Below, piece after piece: positions 44,133 to 53,233 of a DNA stretch of 64,000 nt (position 1 is the first letter of the stretch; every line of letters starts with the position of its first letter). A model generated the notes under the pieces. That model was not told the DNA's origin. It saw only the letters and a program-made list of their open reading frames with translations, and did not search any database. The translations under genes and the position numbers were made by a program. This stretch comes from Candidatus Zipacnadia bacterium (GTDB lineage Bacteria > Armatimonadota > Zipacnadia > Zipacnadales > UBA5352): assembly GCA_029821735.1 (NCBI GenBank), contig JALGSU010000008.1, positions 124,001 to 188,000 of the forward strand. The letters run 5' to 3'.

Positions 44133-44180
44133 ACAATATGTAACAGACAGGCAAACAGACGCGCCAAGGAGATGCAACCG

Positions 44181-45485
44181 ATGCCCAGATACACTCTGCC
44201 CGGCCCGAAGTCGGCCGAGCTTATCAAGATGTCCGACGAGTACGAGGGCGGCGCCACCAGCCGCCAGCAACCCTTCGTGTGGGATCACGCTGAGGGTTGC
44301 ACCATCACCGACGTGGATGGCAACACATATCTCGACTGGACCTCGGGCGTGCTGGTGACCAACGTCGGCCACTGCCACCCGAAGCACGTCGCCGCTATCC
44401 AGAACCAGGTCGGCAGGCTCATGTGCCCGTATGACTTCCCAACCCCTGAGCGCGTGACGCTGTCCAAGCGCATGGTCGAAGCGACGCCGAGCAATCTCGA
44501 CGCCTGCTTCATGCTCACCACCGGCTCCGAGGCCACCGAAGCGGCCATGCGCATCGCCAAGCGCTACACCGGCCGCCACGAGATCATCTCGTTCTACGGT
44601 GGCTTCCACGGCCGCACCATGGGCGCCATGTCCGCCGCTGGGAAGATGGGCACGAAGAAGCAGTATGGCCCGGTTCTCACCGGCCACATCCAGTCGCCCT
44701 ACCCATACTGCTACCGCTGTCCGTTCGACACCACGCCCGACAAGTGCGGCTTCAAGTGCCTGAGCTTCCTCGACGATGTCGTTGAGGCCAACTCCACCGG
44801 CCAGCTTGCCGCCGCGATCATCGAGCCTTACCAGGGCGGCGCGGGCTTTATCTTCCCGCCCGACGGCTGGCTGTCGCAGCTCGAACAGTGGTGCCAGGCC
44901 AACGACGTGCTCTTCATCCTCGACGAAGTCCAGTCCAGCTTCGGCCGCACCGGCAAGCTGTTCATGGCCGAGTACGAGGACCTGCACCCCAACTTCATGC
45001 CCATCGGCAAGGGCATCGGCTCGGGCATCCCGACCTCATGTCTGATGACCGAGAAGCGCATCATGGAGATCTTCGAGCCCGGCGAGCTATCCTCCACCAC
45101 CGGCGGCAACCCGGTCTCATGCGCCGCCACTCACGCGGTCCTCGACATCTTCGAGGAGGAGAAACTCGTCGAGAACTCCGCGCGCATCGGCGAGTACATG
45201 CTCGGCCGCCTCCAGGACCTGCAGAGCAAGTCCGACTTCGTGGGCGACGTCCGCGGCAAGGGCCTCGTGATGGGCATTGAGTTCGTGGCAGACAAGGCCA
45301 CCAAGGAGCCCTCGAAGGACATCACCTGGAAGGTCGTCGACGCCTGCGCCGCCGAGGGCTTGTGTGTGGGAGTGGTGGGCGTGTATGGCAGTGTCATCCG
45401 CGTGGCGCCACCGCTGGTCATCACCGAATCCGAGGCCGAACAGTCCTGCGATATCATGGAAAAAGTAGTAATGGGCTTGCAGTAG
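44181..45485 (+). CDS. class III aminotransferase (4-aminobutyrate/acetylornithine type)
   Basis: 434 residues, PLP-dependent fold type I. LTTGSEATEAAMRIAKRYTG, SFYGGFHGRTMGAMS, FILDEVQSSFGRTGKLF with the cofactor Asp, and PIGKGIGSGIP with the PLP lysine are clear. An insert around residues 174-194, PYCYRCPFDTTPDKCGFKC, has four cysteines. Related sequences occur in archaeal and bacterial 4-aminobutyrate-type aminotransferases. AAGGAG abuts ATG 44172 but sits nine bases before ATG 44181, so the latter is preferred. Confidence 0.9.
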   Translation: MPRYTLPGPKSAELIKMSDEYEGGATSRQQPFVWDHAEGCTITDVDGNTYLDWTSGVLVTNVGHCHPKHVAAIQNQVGRLMCPYDFPTPERVTLSKRMVEATPSNLDACFMLTTGSEATEAAMRIAKRYTGRHEIISFYGGFHGRTMGAMSAAGKMGTKKQYGPVLTGHIQSPYPYCYRCPFDTTPDKCGFKCLSFLDDVVEANSTGQLAAAIIEPYQGGAGFIFPPDGWLSQLEQWCQANDVLFILDEVQSSFGRTGKLFMAEYEDLHPNFMPIGKGIGSGIPTSCLMTEKRIMEIFEPGELSSTTGGNPVSCAATHAVLDIFEEEKLVENSARIGEYMLGRLQDLQSKSDFVGDVRGKGLVMGIEFVADKATKEPSKDITWKVVDACAAEGLCVGVVGVYGSVIRVAPPLVITESEAEQSCDIMEKVVMGLQ

Positions 45486-45509
45486 CGCCCGCCAGAAGGG
45501 ACAGCACCA

Positions 45510-46745
45510 ATGAGCGACGACAAACTGATGGCAGCAGCCGCGGGCCTTACCGACCAGGCCACCGAGCTGCTCTGCGAACTCGTGAATCACCCCTCCACGG
45601 TCGGCAACGAGGGCCCGGTCATGCAGTACATGCATGGGCGCATGTCCGAAGTCGCCGACGAGGTGGAGTTCGTCGAGGTCACCAACGCGATCAAGGATGA
45701 CCCCGATTACTCGTATCCCGTGCGCCTCGACTACGGGGACCGCCCCAACGTGCGCGCCGTCAAGCGTGGCACGGGCGGCGGCAAGACGCTGCTGCTCAAC
45801 ACCCACCTCGACGTGGTCCCGCCCTCATCGGGGCATGTGGACCCGTTCAAGGCCCGCGTAGAGGACGGGATCGTCCACGGGCGCGGCTCCTGCGATGCCA
45901 AGGGTCAGGCCGCCACCATCTGGCTCCTCTTCAAGCTCATCGACGAGTTGGGCATCCAGCACGCGGGCGACATCATCGCCCACATCGTGATCGAGGAGGA
46001 GATCGGCGGCAACGGCTCGGTCGCCATGGCCCGCTACGGTGACACCGCTGACGCCTGTGTTGTCCTCGAACCGTGCGAGTTCGTGCTGCTTCCGCAGGTG
46101 CGCGGCGCAGTCTGGTTCGAAGCCACCACGTACGGGCAGGCCGGTCACTCCGGCAAGCCCGGCGGCACGGTCAGCGCCCTGCTCAAGGCGATGGACGTCA
46201 TCGGCATCTTCACCGACTATCACGACCGTATCTTGGCTGAGTCGCGCGGCAAGTATCCGCTCTTCGATCAATTCGAGAACCCCATGCCGCTGACCATCGG
46301 TCAGTTGGAGGCCGGCGACTGGCCCGCCCAGGCGCCGCAGAAGGCTGTCTTTCGGGGCGTCCTCGGCCTGCTTCCCGACCGCACCAAGGAGCAGGTCATG
46401 GAGGAGATGCGCGCAGCGGTCGTCGACAGCGGCGACCCGTGGCTGGCCGAGAACTTCGAGATTGACTTCACCTACCGCCATGACGCGAACGTCATCGCCC
46501 CCGACCATCCCGTGGTCCAGACGCTGCAGGAGTCCCTGCGAGCGATCGGCAAGCCCGGCGACGTCTCCGCGATGACCGCGTCATGTGATGCCTGGCTCTA
46601 CAACAACCAACTCGATATCCCGACTGTGGTCTTCGGCGGCGGTAGCCTGGGCGTCGCGCATTCGGACAAGGAGCAGATGCCCGTTCAGGACATGCTGGAC
46701 GCCGCCGCCACGTTGGCAGGCTTTGTCAGTCGCTTCTGTGTGTGA
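45510..46745 (+). CDS. M20 family metallopeptidase/deacylase (ArgE/DapE-like)
   Basis: 411 residues. Zinc ligands are visible in LLLNTHLDVVPP (His, Asp), GRGSCDAKGQAA (bridging Asp), IVIEEEIGGNGS (catalytic Glu pair) and VVLEPCEF. The dimerisation domain follows at about 195-305. It removes an acyl group or amino acid from a small peptide-like substrate. ATG 45510 is 24 bases after the aminotransferase stop with AGGGA upstream, so the two act in one operon. Confidence 0.9.
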   Translation: MSDDKLMAAAAGLTDQATELLCELVNHPSTVGNEGPVMQYMHGRMSEVADEVEFVEVTNAIKDDPDYSYPVRLDYGDRPNVRAVKRGTGGGKTLLLNTHLDVVPPSSGHVDPFKARVEDGIVHGRGSCDAKGQAATIWLLFKLIDELGIQHAGDIIAHIVIEEEIGGNGSVAMARYGDTADACVVLEPCEFVLLPQVRGAVWFEATTYGQAGHSGKPGGTVSALLKAMDVIGIFTDYHDRILAESRGKYPLFDQFENPMPLTIGQLEAGDWPAQAPQKAVFRGVLGLLPDRTKEQVMEEMRAAVVDSGDPWLAENFEIDFTYRHDANVIAPDHPVVQTLQESLRAIGKPGDVSAMTASCDAWLYNNQLDIPTVVFGGGSLGVAHSDKEQMPVQDMLDAAATLAGFVSRFCV

Positions 46746-46773
46746 GATGCCCGGCATCGACTGAGGTGGAACC

Positions 46774-47685
46774 ATGGCACATACTGATGGCGTCAGTCGC
46801 GAGTGGTATTACATCTGGGCCGGCCGAGTGCACGGGCCGGTATCCCCGGCCGAGTTCAGCGCGCTGGTGGGGGAGGGCCTCAAGCCCGAGAAAGCGACCC
46901 TTGCCAGACAGGGCGACGACCGCTGGATGACCTACGCCGAGGCCCAGCAGGCCGACCAAATGGGCCCGGCCGCCGGTACCACCGGCCTGCCACCGATCGC
47001 GAGCATTGCCAGCCGCCCGTACCCGGGAACTGTCCTCGATGGCATCGGGTATTGGCTCACTCTCGGCTGGGAGATGCTCATGGCCGATATCTGGTCGTGG
47101 GTCCTCGCCACGCTCCTGATGATGGTCGTCGGGGGCGTGAGCATGGGCATCCTCGCGCCGCCTCTGCACATGGGCCTGTGGCTCATGGCGCTGCGCGTCT
47201 ACGATGGCAAGCCGGTGAAAGCCGGCGATGTGTTCTCGGGGATGGGCCTCTTCCTGCCCGCATGGGGCCTCAACATCGTCCTCGGTATGGTCATGTTCCT
47301 GCCTGTCATGATTTTCGTGGGTGTCGCCGCCGCTCTCGGCTACAGTATCGGCGGCTTCGAGACGATGATGCCCGGCATGATGATCGGGTATATGGCCGTG
47401 TTCCCAATCTTCTTCGTGATCATGTACTTCGTCTCGATCGCCTGTCTGTTCTGCCTGCCGCTGATCGCCGAACGTCGGGCTGGCGTCATAGAATCGATCG
47501 GCATGTCATGGAACACTGTGCGAACGGAGTTCTGGGGGTATGTAGTGGTCCTGGTGCTCCTCGGGGCCATCAACTCGGCGGGCGCACAGGTATGTTACGT
47601 GGGCATGTTCGTGACCATGCCCTTCGTGATCCTCGTCACGGCGGTGCTCTACCGCGACCGTTTTCCAGCGCAGCGCACCCAGTGA
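46774..47685 (+). CDS. GYF_2-domain integral membrane protein
   Basis: 303 residues. Residues 10-60 form a GYF_2 (DUF4339) domain: EWYYIWAGRVHGPVSPAEF, with the W-Y, G-P and later DDRWMTYAEA positions typical of it. Residues about 80-300 contain five to six membrane helices. GYF_2 domains are thought to bind proline-rich or partner segments. The function is unknown. GAGG upstream of ATG 46774 supports the start. It lies between catabolic genes without an obvious link. Confidence 0.8.
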   Translation: MAHTDGVSREWYYIWAGRVHGPVSPAEFSALVGEGLKPEKATLARQGDDRWMTYAEAQQADQMGPAAGTTGLPPIASIASRPYPGTVLDGIGYWLTLGWEMLMADIWSWVLATLLMMVVGGVSMGILAPPLHMGLWLMALRVYDGKPVKAGDVFSGMGLFLPAWGLNIVLGMVMFLPVMIFVGVAAALGYSIGGFETMMPGMMIGYMAVFPIFFVIMYFVSIACLFCLPLIAERRAGVIESIGMSWNTVRTEFWGYVVVLVLLGAINSAGAQVCYVGMFVTMPFVILVTAVLYRDRFPAQRTQ

Positions 47686-47758
47686 CGCGAACAGCCTGAT
47701 TGCAGGACACTATCGCGCCAGACAGTTGGCGTTGAAGGAAGCGAACGGAGACTAGACC

Positions 47759-48793
47759 ATGATTGCACTGCAGAAGGTAGCGAAGGGCGTTGGCAACATC
47801 GAGGTCCGGGACGTCCCCGAGCCCTCACCAGAACCCGGGTGGGTGAAGATCGAGGTCAAGGCCGCCGCAATCTGCGGCACCGATCTGCACATCCGACACG
47901 ACAAGTTCCCCTACTGGCCGCCCGTCACTCTCGGCCACGAGTTCTCGGGAGTCATCGCCGAGCTTGGAGAGGGCGTCGACGACTGGCAGCTGGGCGAGCG
48001 CGTCGTCGCAGAACCCCACTCGCTGGCCTGCGGCAAGTGCTGGCTCTGCCGCACGGGCTCCCCGCAGATTTGCGGCGAGAAGCGATCACCCGGCTGGGGC
48101 ATCGACGGTGCCTTTGCCAAATACATCGTCATGCCCGCCCATCTGCTCCACCGCCTGCCTGACAGCGTGAGCTTCGACGCAGGCGCACTCGTCGAGCCCA
48201 CCTGCAACACCGTTCACGACGTGCTCGAGCGCGCGAAGGTCCAGCCCGAGGACATCGTGGTAGTCATGGGCCCCGGGCCGATCGGACTCCTCAGCGCGCA
48301 GGTAGCCAAGGCCGGCGGCGCCCGCGAAGTCGTCATCGTCGGTACCCCCGGCGACGCCGAACTGCGCCTGCCCGTCGCCGAGAAGGTCGGCATCGACCAC
48401 GTCCTCAACCTGGTCGAGACCGACCCGATGGAATTCGTCATGGACCTCACCGACGGCCGCGGCGCCGACCTCGTCGTTGACTGCTCGGGCGCTCAGCCCG
48501 CGATCAACGCCTGCATCGCGATGGTCCGCAAGCAGGGCCGCATGTGCCAGATCGGCATGACCGGCAAGGACGATATCAGCGTGACCTGGGACGCGGCGAT
48601 CTTCAAGGGCATCGACATCTACTTCAACATCTCCACCAGCTACACCAGTTGGGACCGCTCGATCAGCATGATCGAGAAGGGCAAGATCGACGTCGAGTCG
48701 CTCATCACCCACCGCGAGCCCATCGAGAAGTGGGAAGAAGTCTTCGACGCGCTCGAAGAGCAGCAAGGCATCAAAGCACTGCTCATTCCCTGA
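47759..48793 (+). CDS. zinc-containing medium-chain dehydrogenase (threonine/sorbitol dehydrogenase-like)
   Basis: 344 residues. Catalytic zinc ligands lie in AAICGTDLH and TLGHEFSGVI. The structural zinc loop is ACGKCWLCRTGSPQICG, and the NAD motif VVVMGPGPIGLLSAQVAK follows. It oxidises a polyol or hydroxyl amino acid to the ketone. Gfo/Idh/MocA and PIG-L genes follow, which favours a sugar or polyol substrate. GGAG lies nine bases upstream of ATG 47759. Confidence 0.9.
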   Translation: MIALQKVAKGVGNIEVRDVPEPSPEPGWVKIEVKAAAICGTDLHIRHDKFPYWPPVTLGHEFSGVIAELGEGVDDWQLGERVVAEPHSLACGKCWLCRTGSPQICGEKRSPGWGIDGAFAKYIVMPAHLLHRLPDSVSFDAGALVEPTCNTVHDVLERAKVQPEDIVVVMGPGPIGLLSAQVAKAGGAREVVIVGTPGDAELRLPVAEKVGIDHVLNLVETDPMEFVMDLTDGRGADLVVDCSGAQPAINACIAMVRKQGRMCQIGMTGKDDISVTWDAAIFKGIDIYFNISTSYTSWDRSISMIEKGKIDVESLITHREPIEKWEEVFDALEEQQGIKALLIP

Positions 48794-48808
48794 GAGGAGT
48801 TCCCGGCG

Positions 48809-49543
48809 ATGGCCGTATACTTGGCGTTCGTCGCACATCGAGATGACGAGATCAATATCGCGGGTACGCTCGCGCGCCTCGCGGATGACGGCCATGAGAC
48901 GCACGTGGCGTGCATCACCAATGGCAGCCGAGGTGGGCTTTTCGACAAGTCCGAGGATGAGCGCAAGGTCATCGCGCACTCGGAGTTCCACGCCTCCTGT
49001 GAGGTAATCGGCTGCACTCCGCACTGGCTCGACATCAATGAGCATGACTTCCCCAAGCCCGATGCGCAGCAGGTGGCTCGCGAGCGCATCTTCCGCATCC
49101 TGTGCGAGGTCAACCCAAACTGCCTCATCCTGCATCCAGGCCCGCCGCTGCAACAGTTCGACTATCATGAGCACCACTGGCTCGCCTCCAGCCTGCCCTA
49201 CGCGGTGAGCTACTCCGCGAGCAACCCGAACTACGCTACACCTCTCGGGCTCAAGCCCATGGACGGGATACCGGTCGTCTATCACATGTGCTCGATAGGC
49301 ACGCCGGTGGTCCCGAACCGCTACGTGGACATCAGCAACTACCTCGATCGCAAGCTGGACGCGGCCGCATGCTACGAGAGCCAGCTTGCGTTCCTTGAGA
49401 AGCAGCACAAGGCGAAGTTCATCGAGCTTCACCGCGCGCAGTCAGTCGTCTTCGGCTCCTACTGTGGGGCAGACGCAGCCGAAGGCTTCTGCACGTCCCC
49501 CGCATGGAACCGGCTGGTGGCCGAAGGCACACTGCCCGAGTAA
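48809..49543 (+). CDS. PIG-L family (LmbE-like) deacetylase
   Basis: 244 residues. The zinc motif LAFVAHRDDEINIAGTLARL (AHxDDE) is at the N-terminus, and the third zinc ligand lies in DYHEHHWLASSL. Such enzymes remove N-acetyl groups from amino sugars or related molecules in the cytoplasm. It starts 15 bases after the dehydrogenase with GAGGAG upstream and ends 15 bases before the Gfo/Idh/MocA gene, so the three form a tight catabolic operon, probably for an N-acetylated sugar (inference). Confidence 0.9.
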   Translation: MAVYLAFVAHRDDEINIAGTLARLADDGHETHVACITNGSRGGLFDKSEDERKVIAHSEFHASCEVIGCTPHWLDINEHDFPKPDAQQVARERIFRILCEVNPNCLILHPGPPLQQFDYHEHHWLASSLPYAVSYSASNPNYATPLGLKPMDGIPVVYHMCSIGTPVVPNRYVDISNYLDRKLDAAACYESQLAFLEKQHKAKFIELHRAQSVVFGSYCGADAAEGFCTSPAWNRLVAEGTLPE

Positions 49544-49558
49544 TGAGGAGGCAACGAA

Positions 49559-50602
49559 ATGCCTGACAAGATGGGATTTGGCATCGTCGGCTGCGGGCTG
49601 GTCTCGCAGTTCCACGGTGCAGCAATTAACGCGTCCGACAAGACCGAACTGATCGCATCCGCGGACCCCGACCAGGACCGCCTCGACAAGTTCATCGGCG
49701 ACTTCGGCGGCGAGCCCGCGGCGAGCTTCGAGGCGCTGCTGGCTGACGAGCGCATCGACGTCGTGAACATCCTCACCCCGAACGCGATGCACGCGCAGTT
49801 CACCGTCCCCGCGCTCGAAGCCGGCAAGCACGTCATCGTGGAGAAGCCGCCGGAGATGACGCTCGAGAAGACCGATCTGATGATCGAGGCTGCCGCCGCC
49901 AATGACCGCAAGCTCGCGATCAGCCTGCAGGTGCGTTTCCGCAAGTCCATGCGGGCCATCAAGCAGGCCATCGATGAGGGGCGCTTTGGCAAGCTCTACG
50001 AGGGCGATGCCTTCATGAAGTGGTTCCGACCGACCGATTACTACCTCATGGATGATTGGCGCTCCAAGCGTGACCAGGGCGCAGGCGTCACGATTCAGCA
50101 CGCCTTCCATTACATCGACGTGCTGCACTTCCTCATGGGGCCCGTCAAGTCCGTCGACGCTCGCATGACCAACATGGCCCACCCCGAGGTGCAGCTCGAG
50201 GACACGCTTAAGGCGTTCATCGAGTTCGAGTCTGGCGCGGAAGGCCTTGTTGAGGCATCAACCGCGCTGTGGCCCGGCACGCCGATCCGCATCGAGGTCA
50301 ATGGCGAGAAGGGCACTGCCATCACCGAGGGCGAGGTCTTCAACACCTGGCAGTTCGAAGACGACCGGCCCGAGGACGAGGCGGTCATGCAGATCGGCCG
50401 CGACTCACAGGTGACCGGTGCCGGAGGCGCAGCCGACCTCGGCTACGAGGAGCACATGTGGCTGATCGAGGACATGGTGGCAGCGATCGCGGAGGATCGT
50501 GATCCGTTCATCACTGCGGGCAGCGCGCGCCATTCGCTGGAAATCGCGCTGGCCATGTATCTGTCCGCCGACAACAACGAGGCCGTGACGCTCCCACTGT
50601 AG
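49559..50602 (+). CDS. Gfo/Idh/MocA family oxidoreductase
   Basis: 347 residues. FGIVGCGLVSQFHGAAI is the nucleotide-binding loop, VNILTPNAMHAQFTVPA follows, and VIVEKPPEMT holds the catalytic lysine. The C-terminal half has GAGVTIQHAFHYIDVLHFL with the substrate-binding Asp and His. TGAGGAGG upstream of ATG 49559 is a good ribosome-binding site. It is the last gene before the strong terminator at 50628. Confidence 0.92.
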   Translation: MPDKMGFGIVGCGLVSQFHGAAINASDKTELIASADPDQDRLDKFIGDFGGEPAASFEALLADERIDVVNILTPNAMHAQFTVPALEAGKHVIVEKPPEMTLEKTDLMIEAAAANDRKLAISLQVRFRKSMRAIKQAIDEGRFGKLYEGDAFMKWFRPTDYYLMDDWRSKRDQGAGVTIQHAFHYIDVLHFLMGPVKSVDARMTNMAHPEVQLEDTLKAFIEFESGAEGLVEASTALWPGTPIRIEVNGEKGTAITEGEVFNTWQFEDDRPEDEAVMQIGRDSQVTGAGGAADLGYEEHMWLIEDMVAAIAEDRDPFITAGSARHSLEIALAMYLSADNNEAVTLPL

Positions 50603-50627
50603 TCATCACCTCAGTCAGAATGCGAAA

Positions 50628-50668
50628 CGGGCGGCCAGTTCATCCGAACTGGCCGCCCGCTTTGTTTG
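50628..50668. terminator. strong intrinsic terminator between convergent genes
   Basis: Positions 50628-50640 and 50647-50659 form a perfect 13-bp stem with a 6-base loop, followed on the plus strand by CTTTGTTTG and preceded by GAAA, which gives T on the other strand. It lies 25 bases after the oxidoreductase stop and can serve both convergent transcripts. Confidence 0.85.
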
Positions 50669-50687
50669 TGCCATGCCCGGCAACGTC

Positions 50688-53187
50688 CTACTCCGCCAGC
50701 GGCTCCATGTCGCTGCCTGCGTGGTCAGGCAAACTCCCCCCGTGCAGCGCAAGCACTGCTGACAGCGCATCGGCGAAGTCGCGCATCTGCCGCGCCGGGC
50801 TGTTCGGAGCGAGGCGGAAGTCAGCCGCATCAGGATCCACAAAGAGCGGATCCGCCACGGTATCGTACTCGCCCCCCTCATACTCCCGCAGCATCGGCGC
50901 CCGGCACTGCCAGTACACATTCCCAGCCGACTGCCGGATCGCGGAGCTGGGGCCCATCAACACCCCGTCCACCTGGTCGTCGTTGCCGACGATGATGTTG
51001 CGCAGGAGCATGAAGCGACTGCCCGAATCGCCGGAGATCGCCGCGCGGCGATTGCCATAGATCGTGTTGTTGACCAGCCACACCTCGTACGGCGGCTCGT
51101 AGTAGGGCTCGAAGTTGTGCGGGAACTGCCCCTCCGCCGCCCCGGGCCACGAGGACATGTAGATGCCTGCTCTACCGTTTGCATACACCAGGTTGTTCAT
51201 CACGAAGTGCGAGGGAGAGTGCAGGCGCATCCCGTGGCCGCCGTTCTGGCACACGCGGTTGCCGAAGATCACATTGCGCGCGCCGTAACGGGTGGTTATC
51301 CCCGTCGACGAGTTGTGATGCACGTAGTTGCCGCGCAGAATGTTGTCCGTGGTCTTCGAGTGGTAACCATCTTTCCAGTTGTGATGCAGCTCGTTGTCCT
51401 CGACCACATGGTACCCAGGCGGCGCAGTCGGGTATGAACCCCCGCCGGATTGCACGCCATAGTAGCACCCGCTGATGTCATTGCCCCGGATGGTCTGTCC
51501 CCAGTTGAAGCGCTGGCAGTTGATCTGCAGACCCACGCCGCCGTGGTTGAGGGCGATAACGTTGTCCTCGATCAGGTTTCCCGTGGCCCCAGGCCCGGAG
51601 ATGGAGATGGCTCCGCCGCCCTCGCCCTCTCGCACGAGACTGTTTCCCGCGAGTTCGCAGTCATGGACGTATGGGCCAAGCACAAAGCCACGGCCGCACT
51701 CGATGAAACTCAATCCCTCGACACGCACGTGGGAGCACTCGCTGAAGGTCCACAGGCTGTCGCGGAAGACAGCCCCGTGCGGCTCGGCTGAGCGCACGGT
51801 GATCAGGGCGCCGGGAGCGCCGGAGCGCTCGATCATGACCGCCTCGGAATACTCCCCGGGCGCGAGGGTCACTATGTCGCCCGGTAGCGTCTTGGCAAGT
51901 GCGTCCGCGACCAAGCCGAACGGCCGCGCCTGGGAGCCGTCGCCATCCTTCGTACGCGCCCACGCAGGCGTCCTGCCCCCGGGGCCGACCAACGCCTTCC
52001 GCGTCGACAGCCGCGACAGAGCCCTTCGCCGCCCCCAATGCCGGACTGCCATCGGACAGGTGCAGGTTGCCGCCCTGCGCGTCAACGAAGCCTGGATCTC
52101 CGAAGATCGCGTCGGGGTCCGCTGCAGCGGCCGCCGTCTCGTGGCTGAACAGATTGCCACGCGCGATGACTTCGCCCACGGCCTCAAGCAACTCTCCCGC
52201 CCCGGAGAGGATGTTTGCGCTCAGGTCCACGGACGCGCCCTCCGCGACATGAACCAGCGTCGCGCCCGGGTCGGCTGAATGCAGGGAGTTGTTGCTCAGC
52301 GTGGCACGTCCCGCGAGGATGGTGACTGCCGGCGGAGCCCCCAGCATGACATTGTTTCGCACGACCACACCATCGCCGCGTGTGGTGAGGCCGACGGCGT
52401 TGTCGCGGAAGCTGCAGGCCTCGATCGTCGCCGGACCGGACAGCACCTCGACCCCCGCTGTGGAGTTCCCATATATATTGCACCCATTCGCCCGCACGCC
52501 CGGGCCTGCTACACGCAGGCCAACCGCGTTGTCGAACACTTCGCACGTGCTGATCACGTTGCTCTCATCGGTCGCGCCGTCGCCCGCCTCGAAGGCGATG
52601 CCCACGTCGCAGCCCGCAATCCGGTTGTGGTCGAACCGCAGCCCGGTCGTGCCCTGATTGACGCGGACGCGGATGCCAACCTGCGAGGTGCGCTCGCTGT
52701 CACGCAGGTCAATCACGTTGCCTCCGATGAGGCCGCTGGTGCAGCCCGGAGCATCCACCACTATCCCCGCGCAGCCTTCGCCGACATCGAGGATGCGGCA
52801 ATGCTGGATCTCTATATCCGAGGCGCCCTCCGCGAGGACGATGCCGTCGCCGTCGCTGCGAATGTCTATGCCGCGCAGCTTGATCCCCGAGCGTCGAACG
52901 GTGATCGTGCCGCGCAGTTCAACGCCGTACTGCATGGCGGGGAAGAACCACAGGCGCGTGCGGCCCAGATCAACGTCTTCCTCATAGACGCCCGGCCCGA
53001 GGAACACTTGCCCCCAGTCGCCGCCATGTTTGTCGACGGCCTCTTGGATGGTCCGGTAGGGGCGCTCGCGAGTCCCGTCCGCGTCGGGTGGGCCTCCAGG
53101 ACTCACAAAGAGAGCGACTTCTTCGCCGGCTCCCGAGCACATGGCAACGCAGCCCATGAGCGCAAGTAGGACGATGCACATCTGCAT
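50688..53187 (-). pseudogene. frameshifted secreted protein with two right-handed beta-helix domains
   Basis: Two frames form one protein of about 830 residues. Frame one (from ATG 53187, GGAGG nine bases upstream) has a signal-like N-terminus, possibly lipoprotein (ALMGC), then a beta-helix ending in the typical DACVGAYEG near 51945. Frame two resumes at once with DGDGSQARPFGLVADALAKT, the usual start of a second beta-helix, and runs to a stop at 50688. Total length is 3n+1, consistent with one extra base around 51939-51955. Such proteins bind or cleave polysaccharides. It could be a sequencing error, a real frameshift, or two separate genes. Confidence 0.7.
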
Positions 53188-53233
53188 GTGAGATTGCCTC
53201 CAACAGACGAGGGGTTCCGGCGAGATAGGCGCT

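Noticed and set aside
51900..52000. Programmed ribosomal frameshift in the beta-helix gene
   Set aside because: No heptameric slippery sequence or obvious downstream pseudoknot is visible; the junction lies in GGATGGCGACGG. An indel is the simpler reading.
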